Position numbers and translations under genes: made by a program. 64,000 nt of DNA from the NCBI RefSeq assembly GCF_037975245.1, contig NC_092576.1, positions 22,445,611 through 22,509,610 on the forward strand. The letters run 5' to 3'. Source of the DNA: Apostichopus japonicus. Lineage: Eukaryota > Echinodermata > Holothuroidea > Aspidochirotida > Stichopodidae. Below are positions 34,595-45,595 of the stretch, in pieces. The notes below the pieces were generated by a model. It saw nothing but the letters and a program-made list of their open reading frames with translations. It did not search any database and was not told the origin of the DNA. Each line of letters begins with the position of its first letter. The stretch's first letter is position 1.

Positions 34595-35292
34595 TAAATT
34601 GATAGCCGACGCTCAACAAGCACTTCCCGGAGTGACCCCTTCTGACCCTGACAAAATCCATGGTTCAGACATTTGTAAACTAGCCAGGACACAAAAGCTA
34701 TTCCCTCCTTGTCGACCTATTATTTCAGGAATTGGTACTCTTACTGAGCATCTTTCAGGATACATGGGCTCCATACTCAACCCATCGTTTAACCATATTC
34801 CTTCTTAGTTTACAGGACATTACACATTGTTTTGAGCATCTTTAATAACATTCAGACAATTACCGACTAATTCCTTATTTGTAACTATGGATGTATAATC
34901 TTTGTACACCAATATCTCTCATAATGAGGGAATTATCGCTTGTCAACATTTTCTTCGTATGCCAACAACCCCACTTTAGCTGATGATCTTGGTCCTATTT
35001 TACGTTTCATTTTAAGTAAAACTTATTTCTTTTTTACTGGGATTATCTCCAAATCAATGGTACCGCTATGGGCAATAACATAGTACCATGTTACGCCAAC
35101 ATATTTATGCACGAATTGGAACAGAAAATGGTATCTGCTTTTCCCCTAAAGCCATCATATTATCATAGATACATTGACAATATTTTTCTGTCTGGCCACA
35201 TGGTGAAGAATCTGTAAAGTCTATCTTTGAATGTGTGAATTCTTTTTCATGACGTTACATTTTCTGTCAAAGTAACTGAACAACATTTTTTG
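34595..35292 (+). pseudogene. Penelope-like element, reverse transcriptase core
   Basis: The frame resumes directly after the TAA target copy: LIADAQQALPG, FPPCRPIISGIGTLTEHL, then, across stops and shifts, a DV-SLYTNISHNEGI block, QINGTAMGNNIVPCYANIF near 35055-35110 and HRYIDNIFL near 35165-35190, where YIDD is usual. PLPs with RPI-S-TE-LS, NGTAMG and YIDD identify a Penelope-like reverse transcriptase. Asn replaces the second Asp of YIDD, so the copy would be catalytically dead even without its frameshifts. The foldback element at 35293 interrupts it. Confidence 0.85.
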
Positions 35293-36090
35293 TGTAGTAA
35301 AGTGAAATTTTGTTGTATGCACCCGTTCAGTATTTACATGTATTATGTAATAGTTCGTAACAGTCAGTTGTTAGCGTTAGTTGTTTGCACGTGTGAATTT
35401 TCTTCAGTTCTGTATACGTTGTTTTAATGGAAGCATCGTCCCTGCAGAGCTCCGGGTTCGCCTCGTAAACCCATTATTATTTCATCATATTTATTTATCT
35501 CGGGTCGTCAATAGCAGAGAATTTATCCATATCTTTACTATCTGGAGTCCGTGAGGAGATGTCACCCTTCTCAGAGGTAGGATGCCTAAGGTTTTGGATG
35601 GTTCGGCTTCTGGCTCGAAGCCACTGGTTTCCAAGATGGTGGATCCATTACTAGTACTACTATATTGCGAGCTAGCGTTGATGGAGTCTCGATGTCCGCA
35701 ATCTCCTTTACCGCGAGCGTAGAGTCCTCTTCTTCTTTATCGCGAGCGAGCTCACTTCAGTATAGTAAGAGATTAAGTAATACATATTAATATTGTTTTT
35801 AGGCATCCTGCCTCTAAAAAGGTGACATCTACTCAAGGACTCCAGATAGTAAAGATTAGAGTAAATCTGGGCTATTGACGACCCAAGATTAATGAATATT
35901 ACAAATATGAAAGGGATAACGAGGCAAACCCCGGAGCTCTGCAGGGACGATGCTGCCATTAAAACGACGTATACAGAACTGAAGAAATGCACGTGCAAAT
36001 AACTAACGCTAAAAACTGACTGTTACGAACTATTTCATAATACATGTAAATACTAAACGGGTGCATACAACAAAATTTCACTTCACTACA
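35293..36090. mobile_element. Foldback element with about 300-bp inverted arms, 798 bp
   Basis: The left arm starts TGTAGTAAAGTGAAATTTTG and the right arm ends in the reverse complement with one mismatch; the arms stay alignable for about 290 bp (35293-35590 and about 35800-36090). They flank a short centre of about 210 bp. A 4-bp TTTG duplication borders it (35289-35292, 36091-36094). An 18-mer frame near 35708-35998 is a by-product of the right arm. The long-armed structure suits a foldback or MITE-type DNA element of unassigned superfamily. It sits inside the Penelope-like element. Confidence 0.85.
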
Positions 36091-36530
36091 TTTGGATAGC
36101 AATTCTTTAACCACTTCGGTCTATTACAAGCCGGCTATTCATATGAATTTACACTTTGAAGGTTTTCACCCACATATCTCTCAAGAGTTCTATTGTTTAC
36201 AGCTAATGCGTACTTTGTAAAGAGGGCAATAATATAGGTGAAACAGGCTCCCGGTTCCGCTTACGTTTTAATAATCACAAGAAATCTATTCGTGATAATT
36301 TTTGCAGAATTCCCCCGTTTCCGAACATTTTAATCTTCATAGTCATTCTCTCAAAAACCTTGAATGTATTTTAAGTGCCTGAGACTTCAAATCCGCTACT
36401 GATCGTTAACGTAGAGAAATCGATTGGATCTTTCGTATTTAGTCTCACATCACCGGCCTCAACAAAGACTTTGAACCCCACTCCATCGATAACAAGAGTA
36501 GTGATCAGGTCATGTATTAGTGACTTCTAG
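36091..36530 (+). pseudogene. Penelope-like element, C-terminal part with GIY-YIG endonuclease
   Basis: The frame continues after the foldback element with LTTSVYYKPAIHMNLHFE, the TS-YYKPTD-H-YL block following the reverse transcriptase in Penelope-like elements. Further on, NIGETGSRFRLRFNNHKKS (about 36228-36287) matches the YIGETG core of the GIY-YIG endonuclease, then HFNLHSHSLKNL and, after shifts, EIDWIFRI and HITGLNKDF fit the domain's end. Multiple frameshifts and stops make it inactive. Presence of the endonuclease places it among endonuclease-bearing Penelope-like elements. Confidence 0.75.
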
Positions 36531-38214
36531 AGGTCGTACACTGACCTAAATGGAGTGTGACCACTCCCGATTTTGCAATTCCCCAAGATCAGGCCCCGAA
36601 AAATCCCAAGGACACTGTACTGTATGGATATCTACAGTAGCAATAACCGGCGATATCTAGGGATGAAAATCCCAAGATCTTCCCTAAACTGAAGGCAGAA
36701 TCAAAGCCTTCAGTGTGTACTGAACTTTAAACTATGCGTCTTTCAAAATGAAAAGAATGTGGGGCATTGCACAATAAACAGATCAAAGTTATTTACTTCA
36801 GTCTCATTTCAATTATTCGAATTTGTAAAGCAACCAGCAGATATCACATCATATCAGTGAGCATGAAAATGGCGTTTTGGGATGAACAGCCTCCAAACCA
36901 TGGGCGCAGATCACTGGTGGGGACAGCAGGACGCGTCCCCACCAACTTTTTCAGTAATGTGGACATGATATACCGTGTCCCCACCAATTTTTCTTGACCA
37001 ATAGCTGCATTTCAAGTTCCCCTGTATTGAACTTTGGTGCAGTTTGATCCATTGTGCAAATATCATGCAGCAGTTATTATCCACAGTTGTTAAATATAGA
37101 ACGGATATCTCATTTGCAGCAGTCTATAATTGTTTTCTGGGTGAGGACCCCAGATCCATCGTATACAAAAGTCTACTTGGATTATTTGTCCCCTGATTTT
37201 TTTTCTGCAGACGCCCATGTATTTCTCCCAGCTAAATTTCTAAGCCATGAAATCTAAAACTTAAGGTTTGGGAGCATCATTAGGTCTGGGAAGTGTTATT
37301 TTTGGCGACCTGGCAGGGTATATTTGCCCAAAAAAATCGTACGCTACGCGCGAACCCATGGTCGCGCTCCGCTTAGATAGTGTTAGAGAACAGACACGCG
37401 TCCCCACAATTATTCAAGACTGATCTGATCGGTTTCTGAAAAATGTGGTATTTTTTTATTTCCTTCAACAAAGTTTTATAGTAGCCGTCTGAGTTTTCAA
37501 AAATTCCCTTACCAACATTCTTCATCATACTTCCCTCTACTCGTGCAATTTTGACCGGTCTGTTAGGGCTTGAAGGAGGTTTTTCTATATTGGTTGTCCA
37601 TAGATGAAATTTTGTGCAACATTAGGGGTATTTTTTTCAGTGAATTTTCAAATTCTGAACAAATAATGGGCTTAAAACCTTGAGAGGTGGGGCTGACGGG
37701 TATTGTGGGCCCAACGTAGAATCACCTACAAAAACAAATGATCCACAGGATATGTGATGAGGTGGAACATGATGTGTGGCTGGTGACAATCTTCGAAAAG
37801 GTTATACTTTTTGGAAATACTTGGTTCTCAGGCAAAAGTGTACATCTGGTTGGTCAGTTTCAAGCCCGAGAAGTGCCATTTCCGATGATCTGGGGGTATC
37901 AAAACCAGAAATTTTCTTGTACGCTGCCCGCCAACCGATGGTGGCGTTCCGCTTAGATAGTAATATGCGCCCCTGGGGTTAGAAAATCCTGGATACGCCC
38001 CTGTTCTGTGTTACTTACTTGCAATTGGTTCATAATCATGGTGATGATGACATTGATGATAATAATGATGTTAATAATAATACTATTAATAATAATATTA
38101 GCACTAATGACTAATATCATGTCATATTATCACTGAGAAAATATGACGTGCGTAAAATATGGTAAGTACAGTATATATGCTTACATTTAGATGACAAATG
38201 TTTGAAATTATAAT
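36531..38214. repeat. Mixed interspersed repeats, no gene
   Basis: A hairpin of GGTGGGGAC and GTCCCCACC lies at about 36915-36944, and CGCGTCCCCAC recurs near 37396. The block CGCTTAGATAGT occurs at about 37369 and 37951, each after a CGTACGCT or TGTACGCT block, giving a direct repeat about 580 bp apart. A GATGATAAT-rich low-complexity tract lies at 38038-38105. No coding feature is supported; this is NLR intron if the upstream exon at 39.8 kb is correct. Confidence 0.55.
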
Positions 38215-38797
38215 CCTAATAAATCAAAGTTAAAAAATGTTTCCAAGTTATGAACTAAACTGTTGTGACATTTACACAAGCTAACTTGCAGCAGTCCTTT
38301 TGTTTGTGTTGTGCTTGACAATGACGAGAAATATTATGTTGTTAGACTAGCCTACAGTTGACCCTGTATGCAGGCATTGTATTCCGTCATTTGTTTAGTC
38401 GTACATGTGTCAGTCTCTAGTCAGATATATATTGTACTACACCTTACCTTCGGATCCCTGGAAAATACGATGCAGGGTGGTTCGTAAACCATGAAGTTTC
38501 AATTTATCAAGAGCAGTTAACAAGGGTGAGATGTCATTAGGCTTTATTTGACCCTTTTCTTCCATTAAGGAGACCATACGTTGCTCAGGACTGTTTTTCT
38601 CATTTCGTAACTTGTCAATCTTAGCAGGAGTAAACATGAAGAACGTTGCAAGACTGAGTATGATTTCAGTTGTAAGGAGCTCGGCTAGTCGTACCTTAAA
38701 CCTGCCAAAATCTGTAAAGAGAATTTTACGAAAGATGAACAGTCTTGACTGAGTATGATTGGAAAATTCCTCTTTACTCCAGATTCTTCCACACCAA
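38215..38797. repeat. Segmental duplication, copy 2 (partner 31395-31999)
   Basis: Aligns with copy 1 from intron sequence through the death-fold exon and its flank. Immediately after CACACCAA it jumps to sequence matching 35020 onward, so this copy has lost what corresponds to about 32000-35015 of the Penelope-like region. Confidence 0.88.
38448..38711 (-). CDS. Death-effector-like domain exon B of the NLR gene
   Basis: A 264-nt exon with the same splice sites and phases as exon A (acceptor TCTTTACAG, donor GAAG/GTAAGG). Its 88 codons include FKVRLAELLTTEIILSLATF, TPAKIDKLRNEKNSPEQRM and MEEKGQIKPNDISPLLTALD, and differ from exon A at about 20 positions, mostly in the loop between helices 2-4. 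The open frame across a duplicated exon suggests both are maintained. The start-codon exon at 39767 ends with one base of a codon (A) that joins the AT here to give Asn, so the splice is in frame. A death-fold N-terminus before NACHT is a common invertebrate NLR layout. Confidence 0.74.
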
Positions 38798-38960
38798 ATT
38801 TTAAGTAAAACTTATTTCTCTTTCAATGGGATTAATCCAAATCAATGGTACAGCTATGGGCACTAAGATAGCACCATTACCCCAACATATTTATGCACGA
38901 ATTGGAACAGAAATGGTATCCACTTTTCCTCTAAAGCCTAGTCCACAACTATCAACCATG
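38794..38960 (+). pseudogene. Penelope-like reverse transcriptase fragment
   Basis: IQINGTAMGTKIAP (about 38840-38880) is the NGTAMG-x-x-AP block, matching 35055-35095 in the larger copy. A short degraded continuation is readable to about 38940, then sequence identity is lost. It is the remnant carried with the segmental duplication. Confidence 0.75.
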
Positions 38961-39004
38961 TCGGGCCCTGTCAATGGTAGCTTCACAAGTTGTTACGAAA
39001 AACA

Positions 39005-39560
39005 ACATTTTGACCAATAATTGACCTTTGGTGACCTTGGATTACATAACTGTTGTTATGGAAAATGTACCCCTTATTCATTCACAATGTGTCCCAATAT
39101 CAGCCATGTCAGACTTCATGACTAGAAGTTGTTGCCAAAATTAGCATAAGTTGGCATTTTTTTGCATATATAAGCAACCTTGAATGACCTTGGATGACCT
39201 GATAGTTTTAATTAAAAATGTTCCCCTCAATGATGTGCACTCTGTCCTAAAATTGTTTATGTGCTTCAATGTACACACACAATGTTAATGCTGATAAGGT
39301 ATCAAAACCAACCTTTGGCCCCACATAACTTGAGAACTGGATATCCAATTGAACCAGAAGTTGGTTTCCTTTATAGAGCACATAGAACTCTAATATATCA
39401 AAATATTGACAAACTTTTTTTGTTTTCGCCCCATATCTCCTGAGGGCATATTTTGCAAGATTTGACCTTTGACCTCGAAGTCAAATGTAGTTTGACAGAC
39501 AGATTCCAAAATGCAACATGACAAGTCTGGTCACACTTGGTGACCCCCCCCTTGAGAATC
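39005..39560. repeat. TGACCT-rich dispersed repeat
   Basis: TTGACCTTTGGTGACCTTGGATT and following blocks match the modules at 2.6-3.9 kb. A perfect 13-bp DR1 motif lies at 39463-39475. No coding frame. Confidence 0.7.
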
Positions 39561-39766
39561 GCTGCTGAAATATTTTAACTTTTACCATTGCATGCGTTGC
39601 TATGGCAATTGAGACCAACGAACTGCAGTATTTTATCCTCTTTATAGGCAGTGATGAAACAAAAATGAGTGTCTGTTAACCACGGATTCGTGGTTGAAGC
39701 AATTCGGATTCGTGGATGAAGCTAATCTATAGACAATTTATTCATCTGAAAGTAGAAAGAACTTAC

Positions 39767-39846
39767 TCATTTTGGTGTTATCCGATAAATTTTCGGTAGC
39801 GGGAGATGCATTAGCCATTCTGTTTGGTTTTGTCGTCTTATCCTGT
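39767..39846 (-). CDS. Start-codon exon of the NLR gene
   Basis: An 80-nt exon with acceptor CATTTTTCAG and donor ATGA/GTAAGT. ATG lies at 39816-39818 after 28 nt of leader, followed by 17 codons (MANASPATENLSDNTKM) plus one base, i.e. phase 1, which matches both death-fold exons. The acceptor means a non-coding first exon and the promoter lie farther right (not found). Assignment rests on matching strand, phase, and strong splice signals; no homology can be claimed for so short a peptide. Confidence 0.6.
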
Positions 39847-41499
39847 CTGAAAAATGAAAAGGCAATCAAACAATTATATTTTTTGAAACATTAGGATATT
39901 AATGAATTAATAATGTTGGTGTTGTATTAACAATGCTGATGTAAATGGAGATAGCGGTGGCTATGAAGATTTAATGATGATATTCATCCAATGATGATGA
40001 CAAATACGATTGCGATATTATGTTATTATTGTGTGAGTCAGAGCCACTATGAAAATGTCAAATCTACCAGGGAAAAATATAATTCCCTCAACTTAAGGTC
40101 AATAATTGTATTGTGGTGCAGCGTGAACACACCTTAATTGTTACTTAGGTTTTGTGGACAAAACAAAAGGTTCATAGCACAGTTTCTACACGAACAGTAA
40201 CATCATATGTTACATGATATGATAAGTTTATTGCAAAATGAAGGGACTTAACTAGCCGATTGATCCAATTGTACCAATTACAAGTTAGACGGTAGTGAAT
40301 CTACTCACCAGCTTGTGGGATTTACATGTTAAACGGTAGTGAAATTACTCACTGGCTAGTAAATTTACATGTTAGACGGTAGTGAATCTACTCACTAGCT
40401 AGTGAATTTACACATTAGTATACACTTTCACTCGTTTGCATTTTGTCCCTGTTTTCACTAGCCGAACCAGTTTATGTACACCTTTAAAGGTGTAGGTTTA
40501 CAAGCTATTCCCTTTACTAAGCTTGTAGTATTACATGTCTCAAATTGACACAAACTAGTTCAAACAAAGTAACCAAAAACATATTTGATGCTTTTACAGA
40601 ATATATTCTAAAGCACAAAACATATCATGCAGATAATAAGATTATTTACCAGTTAAGGATATTAAAACATGAAAAACAAGTACTTTCTGTAAACACTTGG
40701 CATATAAAGACTTTTTCAAATTCAGTTTGTGTTTTTCAAATTTAAGACACATTTGGAAAAGACATGAAACTTGGTTGACATACTCGATGACAATTGGCCC
40801 ATGTATCTGAATACTCAATCACACATGTATTACATACAATTTTATAGCGCAGCGCTTGGTAATGATCACATAAAAGTGAACGAAAGGAATTTTAAAGAGC
40901 AAAATGAACTTTATTAAAGTTTGTGCAAAACAAGTTAAATTTTACAAAACAAGCATTATGGAAACTTTGGTACTGGAAAATTGAAAAAAAAAACTATTTG
41001 TAAGTTCTGACTTTTCTTGATCCCAGATCACGCATTTAATTCTAACTATGTTAAGAAAGTTTTAGAATAACAAGCACACAACTGTGCATTGTGATACCTT
41101 GCCACAATTATTGTATTGCATGCTGATTGTATAAATAGGCTACAGTATATGGCACTGACTGAGCAATTGGAATGGGGCACAGGGGGGGGGGGGATCCTCT
41201 TGTACATGCCACTGCAAACAGTGGATATGTGGTGATCAAGTTTCTAACCTTGTCTCGGTTCTACCATGTGTGGGTATTATTTTGTATTGTTCACGTTTGA
41301 ATCTGCTTTGAACCTGACCTTAACGTCTCTCAACCAACCATAGAAAGTTGCCCACGAAATGTGTGTTGAGGTATAACCCTGTGAACTTATTAACTACGTA
41401 ATATATATTAAACTATTAATTTACACCATGGACTAACAGACAAGCAACACATTAATGACCATACCAGACTGAAACTGTGAACTTCAAACAGGCAATTAC
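39847..41499. other. No gene; 43-44-bp minisatellite at 40281-40414
   Basis: TTAGACGGTAGTGAATCTAC-type units start at about 40285, 40329 and 40372, three copies at 43-44 bp. A G12 run lies near 41173-41184. Nothing else is supported. The open frame at 40545-40745 is Lys/His-rich but unrecognised and has no partner. Confidence 0.55.
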
Positions 41500-42620
41500 A
41501 AACATATTGGATCAAAACAGTGGTTTACCACTGTTGATCTCAGATCACCTTTGACTGCTACCAAACTCAACAGGGACCATGTAACATCTATGACCGTGGT
41601 TTTCAACCTTGGGCTCGCGGGCCCATTTGGGCCCGCGAAGCCGATTTTGTGGGCTCGCGAGCATTGCCCCAGTAATGATTAAAAATTGTGGCATTTTGGG
41701 GGGCTGGTGGCGAAGGCACATGATGATGTTTCTTAGGAAGCCTCTTCGATGAAACCTTGTACAACAGGTAAAATTTACTCAACCCTAACCCTATAAGACT
41801 AGTATAAGAGAATTCTGTGACTCCCACCAACCACTGCACACTACGTATTACGTATTTACCAAGGTTATGATGTGTGGAAGCCTTGCTCAATCGAACCCAG
41901 CTCTTCCCAGTGCACGCAGCAAATATTCTATCAGTTCTCCCGTTCTATTGTCAATACACAAAGTATTATTACGTTCTCTTTATTTGTTAATTTGTTTTCA
42001 ATAAATAGAAATTACCTCACCGATTCGAAATATATCTCCTTTAATACTACTGGGCCTCATATGCACACGTCAATCGGTTTTGCTGCTTTTTTATTACATT
42101 GTTCATCTCCATTTTTCTGCATTATTCTGATAGTGATAACGGTCACACATTTCTTATGAAACCAGTGTACCATTAAGGGTTGCAAGAAATCTTTGAGATA
42201 GGCTCTAATTGGGCAGTACCTGTCATCTGATCACGGAGGAACATACATAGCTCTGATTGAGTCCCCGGGTCACTTGTGTCAAGAATACACTAATAAACGC
42301 TGTGAAATTGATTTTATGAAGTTGATAACTTTGCAGGGTAGGGTATGGGCTCAAGAGGACGGCTCGGAAGACGAATTGGGCTCGTGATCGAAAAAAGGTT
42401 GAAAATCAAGGATCTATGACAATTACCCGCAACACATACCAAGTATGAACTCAAATGAAGTATGAACTCAAGTTATGGTGGATACATGGTTTTAGACCTC
42501 TGTTGAGTTCGGAGATAACCTTTGACCTCTATCAAAAACAATAGGGATATTGTACTATCTATGACAAACACCCATACCAAGTAAATATAGCTCAATTGAA
42601 ATTCCCCCAATCAAGTTTTG
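41500..42620. repeat. TGACCT-type repeat module, split by an hAT-like element
   Basis: The segments 41500-41593 and 42412-42620 form one module plus a partial second one. 'ACCATGTAACATCTATGA' before the insertion and 'CAATTACCCGCAACACATACC' after it join to match the neighbouring module at 42532-42590 (TATTGTACTATCTATGACAA), which serves as an empty site. Confidence 0.75.
41594..42411. mobile_element. hAT-like non-autonomous element, 818 bp
   Basis: The left end CCGTGGTTTTCAACCTTGGG and the reverse complement of the right end (CCTTGATTTTCAACCTTTTT) are inverted repeats with a GGTTTTCAACC-like core known from many hAT ends. A perfect 8-bp duplication ATCTATGA flanks it (41586-41593, 42412-42419), the length hAT transposases make. 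GGGCTCGCG/CGCGAGCCC-type short inverted motifs follow each end. There is no transposase frame; short frames at 41603-41890 and 41872-42159 are not recognisable. Confidence 0.85.
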
Positions 42621-43855
42621 GTCCGGGGTCGAAATTTACGCTATTCGGCTTTCCCGAGAATAGTAAAATCATGAACGGAATACCAAATTGCTTGGGTTCA
42701 CTATTCCGTATGGATAGTGCTAAAAGTGATAGCTAACAACAAACTATGACAAATCCATCTAAATTTTAGTTGCCTGTCACTAGTCAGGGAACCATTTTTT
42801 TTTTTATTTGTTTCCCGGGCTTAAAAACTTGCCCAGAAATACAAAAGCATCTCTCTTAACACGTGAGTTGCAGTTACGTACAGTGCAGTACATACATGTT
42901 CCATAGCCAACTGCACAGTGCATATCAAGCTTTGCATTTTCCTCCGATTTGCTTCACTTTACACATTCCGTATACCATCGCGTCTGTAGGGCAAATTATC
43001 ACCTCGTGGCTAACAGGAAGTATGTGTTCCCACAGTAAGCTTCCTGCCGCGTATGTTGGGTAAATTATCTCAACGTGTTAAGCGAAAATGAGGAACACTG
43101 TTGAGTGTGATTTTTAAATGGTCTCTGGGGCTTTTTATCACTTTTTCCCTGAAATTTTTGCTTTTAAAGCTGATAAATCTGTATGCCCTTACTTTTACAA
43201 TGGTTGGATATATTCTCCTGAGTTTTGCAGGGGTTAAGTTCCACGTGTGAACATCGGGGAAAAAAGGTTACTCGCAGCTAACCTACTTGCCCGTACCTCC
43301 CGCAGGCTTGTTTGTCTACATTACTGCTGCCTTTCCTTCAAATTTCCCTTATCTCTCTCGCCACACATAAGCTTGCATGGTTTAGTGAAAACCAAAACCG
43401 GTTTTATCTAGCCAAAACACCGAATCTGGCTCAAAAACCTTTTTTTCCCTCCCGCATTTCATTGGAAACATCCAAATCTCTGACGGAGGTGTCGCAATCG
43501 CTAAGCGGTCCAAGTCTAGTTCGCAGTAAAGGGTAAAAAATAAGGAGAATAAATTCAAGAAATGTTACTGTATTCATGACTCTCTTTTTAATACCCACCT
43601 TAACTAAACTGAAGTAAAAATGTTGAAAAGAAATGTGTTAGTGAAATGTTTTCTTAAAGTTTTAAGATTACGTACACGTATCGTTTGTCTTGTGTATACT
43701 GTACTTCACAAAGTTCAAGTTCGGTCTCGTCAGCTAGAAAACTACTCTGATAATGACAGTACAAGTAAACTTTTACCTACTATCGTCTAAGAATTTCTGG
43801 TAACTAAGGAAGGGTTTACTCAGAATAATGGTGTTTACAAGGTTTTCAGTGTTTT
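42621..43855. other. No gene; weak inverted pair at about 42851-43084
   Basis: A CTCTTAACACGTGAG block at about 42854 is partly inverted by CTCAACGTGTTAAGCG at about 43069, with GGGCAAATTATC and GGGTAAATTATC in direct orientation inside. This could be a small decayed MITE, but no target duplication was found. Confidence 0.35.
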
Positions 43856-44480
43856 ACCTCAATTGACATGACCTTTGACCTCAACCAAAAACAACAGGGA
43901 TTATGTACCAACTATGACAAAGACACATTATCAAAGACACATTATCACAGTAAGACACATTATAACATTATGGTGGTTACAGGGTTTTCACCGTTTCACC
44001 TCTGTTGACTTTATATGACCTATGACCTCCACTAAAACCATAGGGGACAGGTAGTAACTTTGATGAACACTTGGGATGTAATCAATTGAACTTTTTGCCT
44101 ATCAAATGTTGATGGTTGCAGGTTTTTAGTGATTAACCTCTGTTGACCTATCTTGAGTTTTCAGCATTTTACCTCATCTGACCTGAAACGTCATTCTACT
44201 TCTATCACCATTACCTTCGTTTATCTTATGTGGGGCAATCAAAATATCAAAAATCATCATTTCTAAAACTACATTAGATGGGTTAGCCTCCGTTGACCTA
44301 ATATGACATATTGCCTTTACAATCATTGACAACTTTCATTTAAACACATCTAGTGCAGCTACATACCAAGTTTGAGATTCATGTATGTTGGCAATGCTAT
44401 GTAAGCCTACTTTTCATTTCTTGACCTCTGTTATAGTTTGACCAACAATTTAGTTAGCAATGTACAGTATGTATAGCACA
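43856..44480. repeat. TGACCT-rich repeat modules, part of the dispersed family
   Basis: CAAAAACAACAGGGATTATG, CCTTTGACCT and GTTTTCA-x-TTTTACCTC blocks recur about every 120-140 bp. A perfect DR1 lies at 43869-43881. No coding frame. Confidence 0.7.
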
Positions 44481-45595
44481 CATATATTACATTGAGCCCT
44501 CGGCAAGGAATCGGTAGGAAATTTTCAAATACTCAAATACAATGACTTAATATAAAACAAGATGAGCTATCTGTACAAAGTAAGTTCTAGATAAACATGA
44601 CTCTTTCATGACACTAAATGTGAGAAATTGTAAATATGCAAATGCATGCATGTGGTTTTGTGATGAAAGAACAAATAAACTTGAGGAATTTGTTCAGTCA
44701 AATGAATAATGGTATTTTGAGGAGGTTCTGGAGCTTGAAAAACATGAGTCAAAGTGACTAAAACAGATAAAGCAGTAGTAAGACCATAATAAATCAATGT
44801 CACTAAACAGCAGTTTGTAAGATAGACTTGCCTAAATTGATTTCATTGTATGTTCATATGTGTGTCCATTAAACCAGATGGATGTGTGGTCGATGATAAT
44901 GAAGAACTTCATTATGTTATCCCTGAGAATAAAGGTATAACTCTAATCAAAATAAAAGGAGAAACAAATGATGACTCAATAAGATCCAAATTGCTAAATA
45001 TGTTTGCTCCAGGTGATGCGGCTGCACAAGATGTTATCCTCTTTCTTTAATTTGTCTTGCCCGAAATGACAACAGAATGCAATAAAAATTCATTTAGGCA
45101 AGCCTACATTGTATCTCACAAAATAGCACTAGACACATCACTTGAATGCTGAAAATGAGTTTTACAGGTCTTCATACTCAGTCATACATTTGACAACTGT
45201 CCTGGGAAGTTTCTTGGGTTTTACTCCAATGAGGAAGCTCATGAAAGTCAGAGTGTTTTTACTCCTAGGTGGATATGTCATATTGAAGGCATAATAAGAT
45301 GCCACTAAACATCGAAATCCTTAAGCAAGGTAGTCATCTTGCAAACCACATTAACTTCAATTTGTAGTGAGATACTTGTCAAGTTGAAGAAATCACAGCT
45401 CAAAAGCCAGAAACTACAAATGGGTTTCTTTTGACAGTGTCTTAAATATTAGGAGTGCAACAGAACCAACATCCTGGGTGAGGATTAATGTCAGACCTAG
45501 GCCAGCACTTATGAACCAGGGTCCATGTGGACCCCCAGTCAATGGCGTAGATCCTTGGATGGCTGGGGTGTCATCCGCTCCCCCTTCCCATATTT
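44481..45595. other. Non-repeat sequence with one possible small exon
   Basis: Mostly unremarkable. A possible exon at 44878-45050 is listed separately. Confidence 0.45.
44878..45050 (+). CDS. Possible terminal exon, unrecognised
   Basis: After a plausible acceptor (TTAAACCAG) an open frame of 57 codons plus two bases reads GCVVDDNEELHYVIPENKGI, TLIKIKGETNDDSIRSKLL and ends FAPGDAAAQDVILFL before a stop. Balanced, non-repetitive composition unlike random AT-rich frames makes coding origin possible. No known domain fits, no 5' partner exon was found, and it could be retroelement debris. Confidence 0.25.

Noticed and set aside
42851-43084. Small element with inverted CTTAACACGT ends
   Set aside because: The arms match over only about 12-14 bp and no target duplication was seen.
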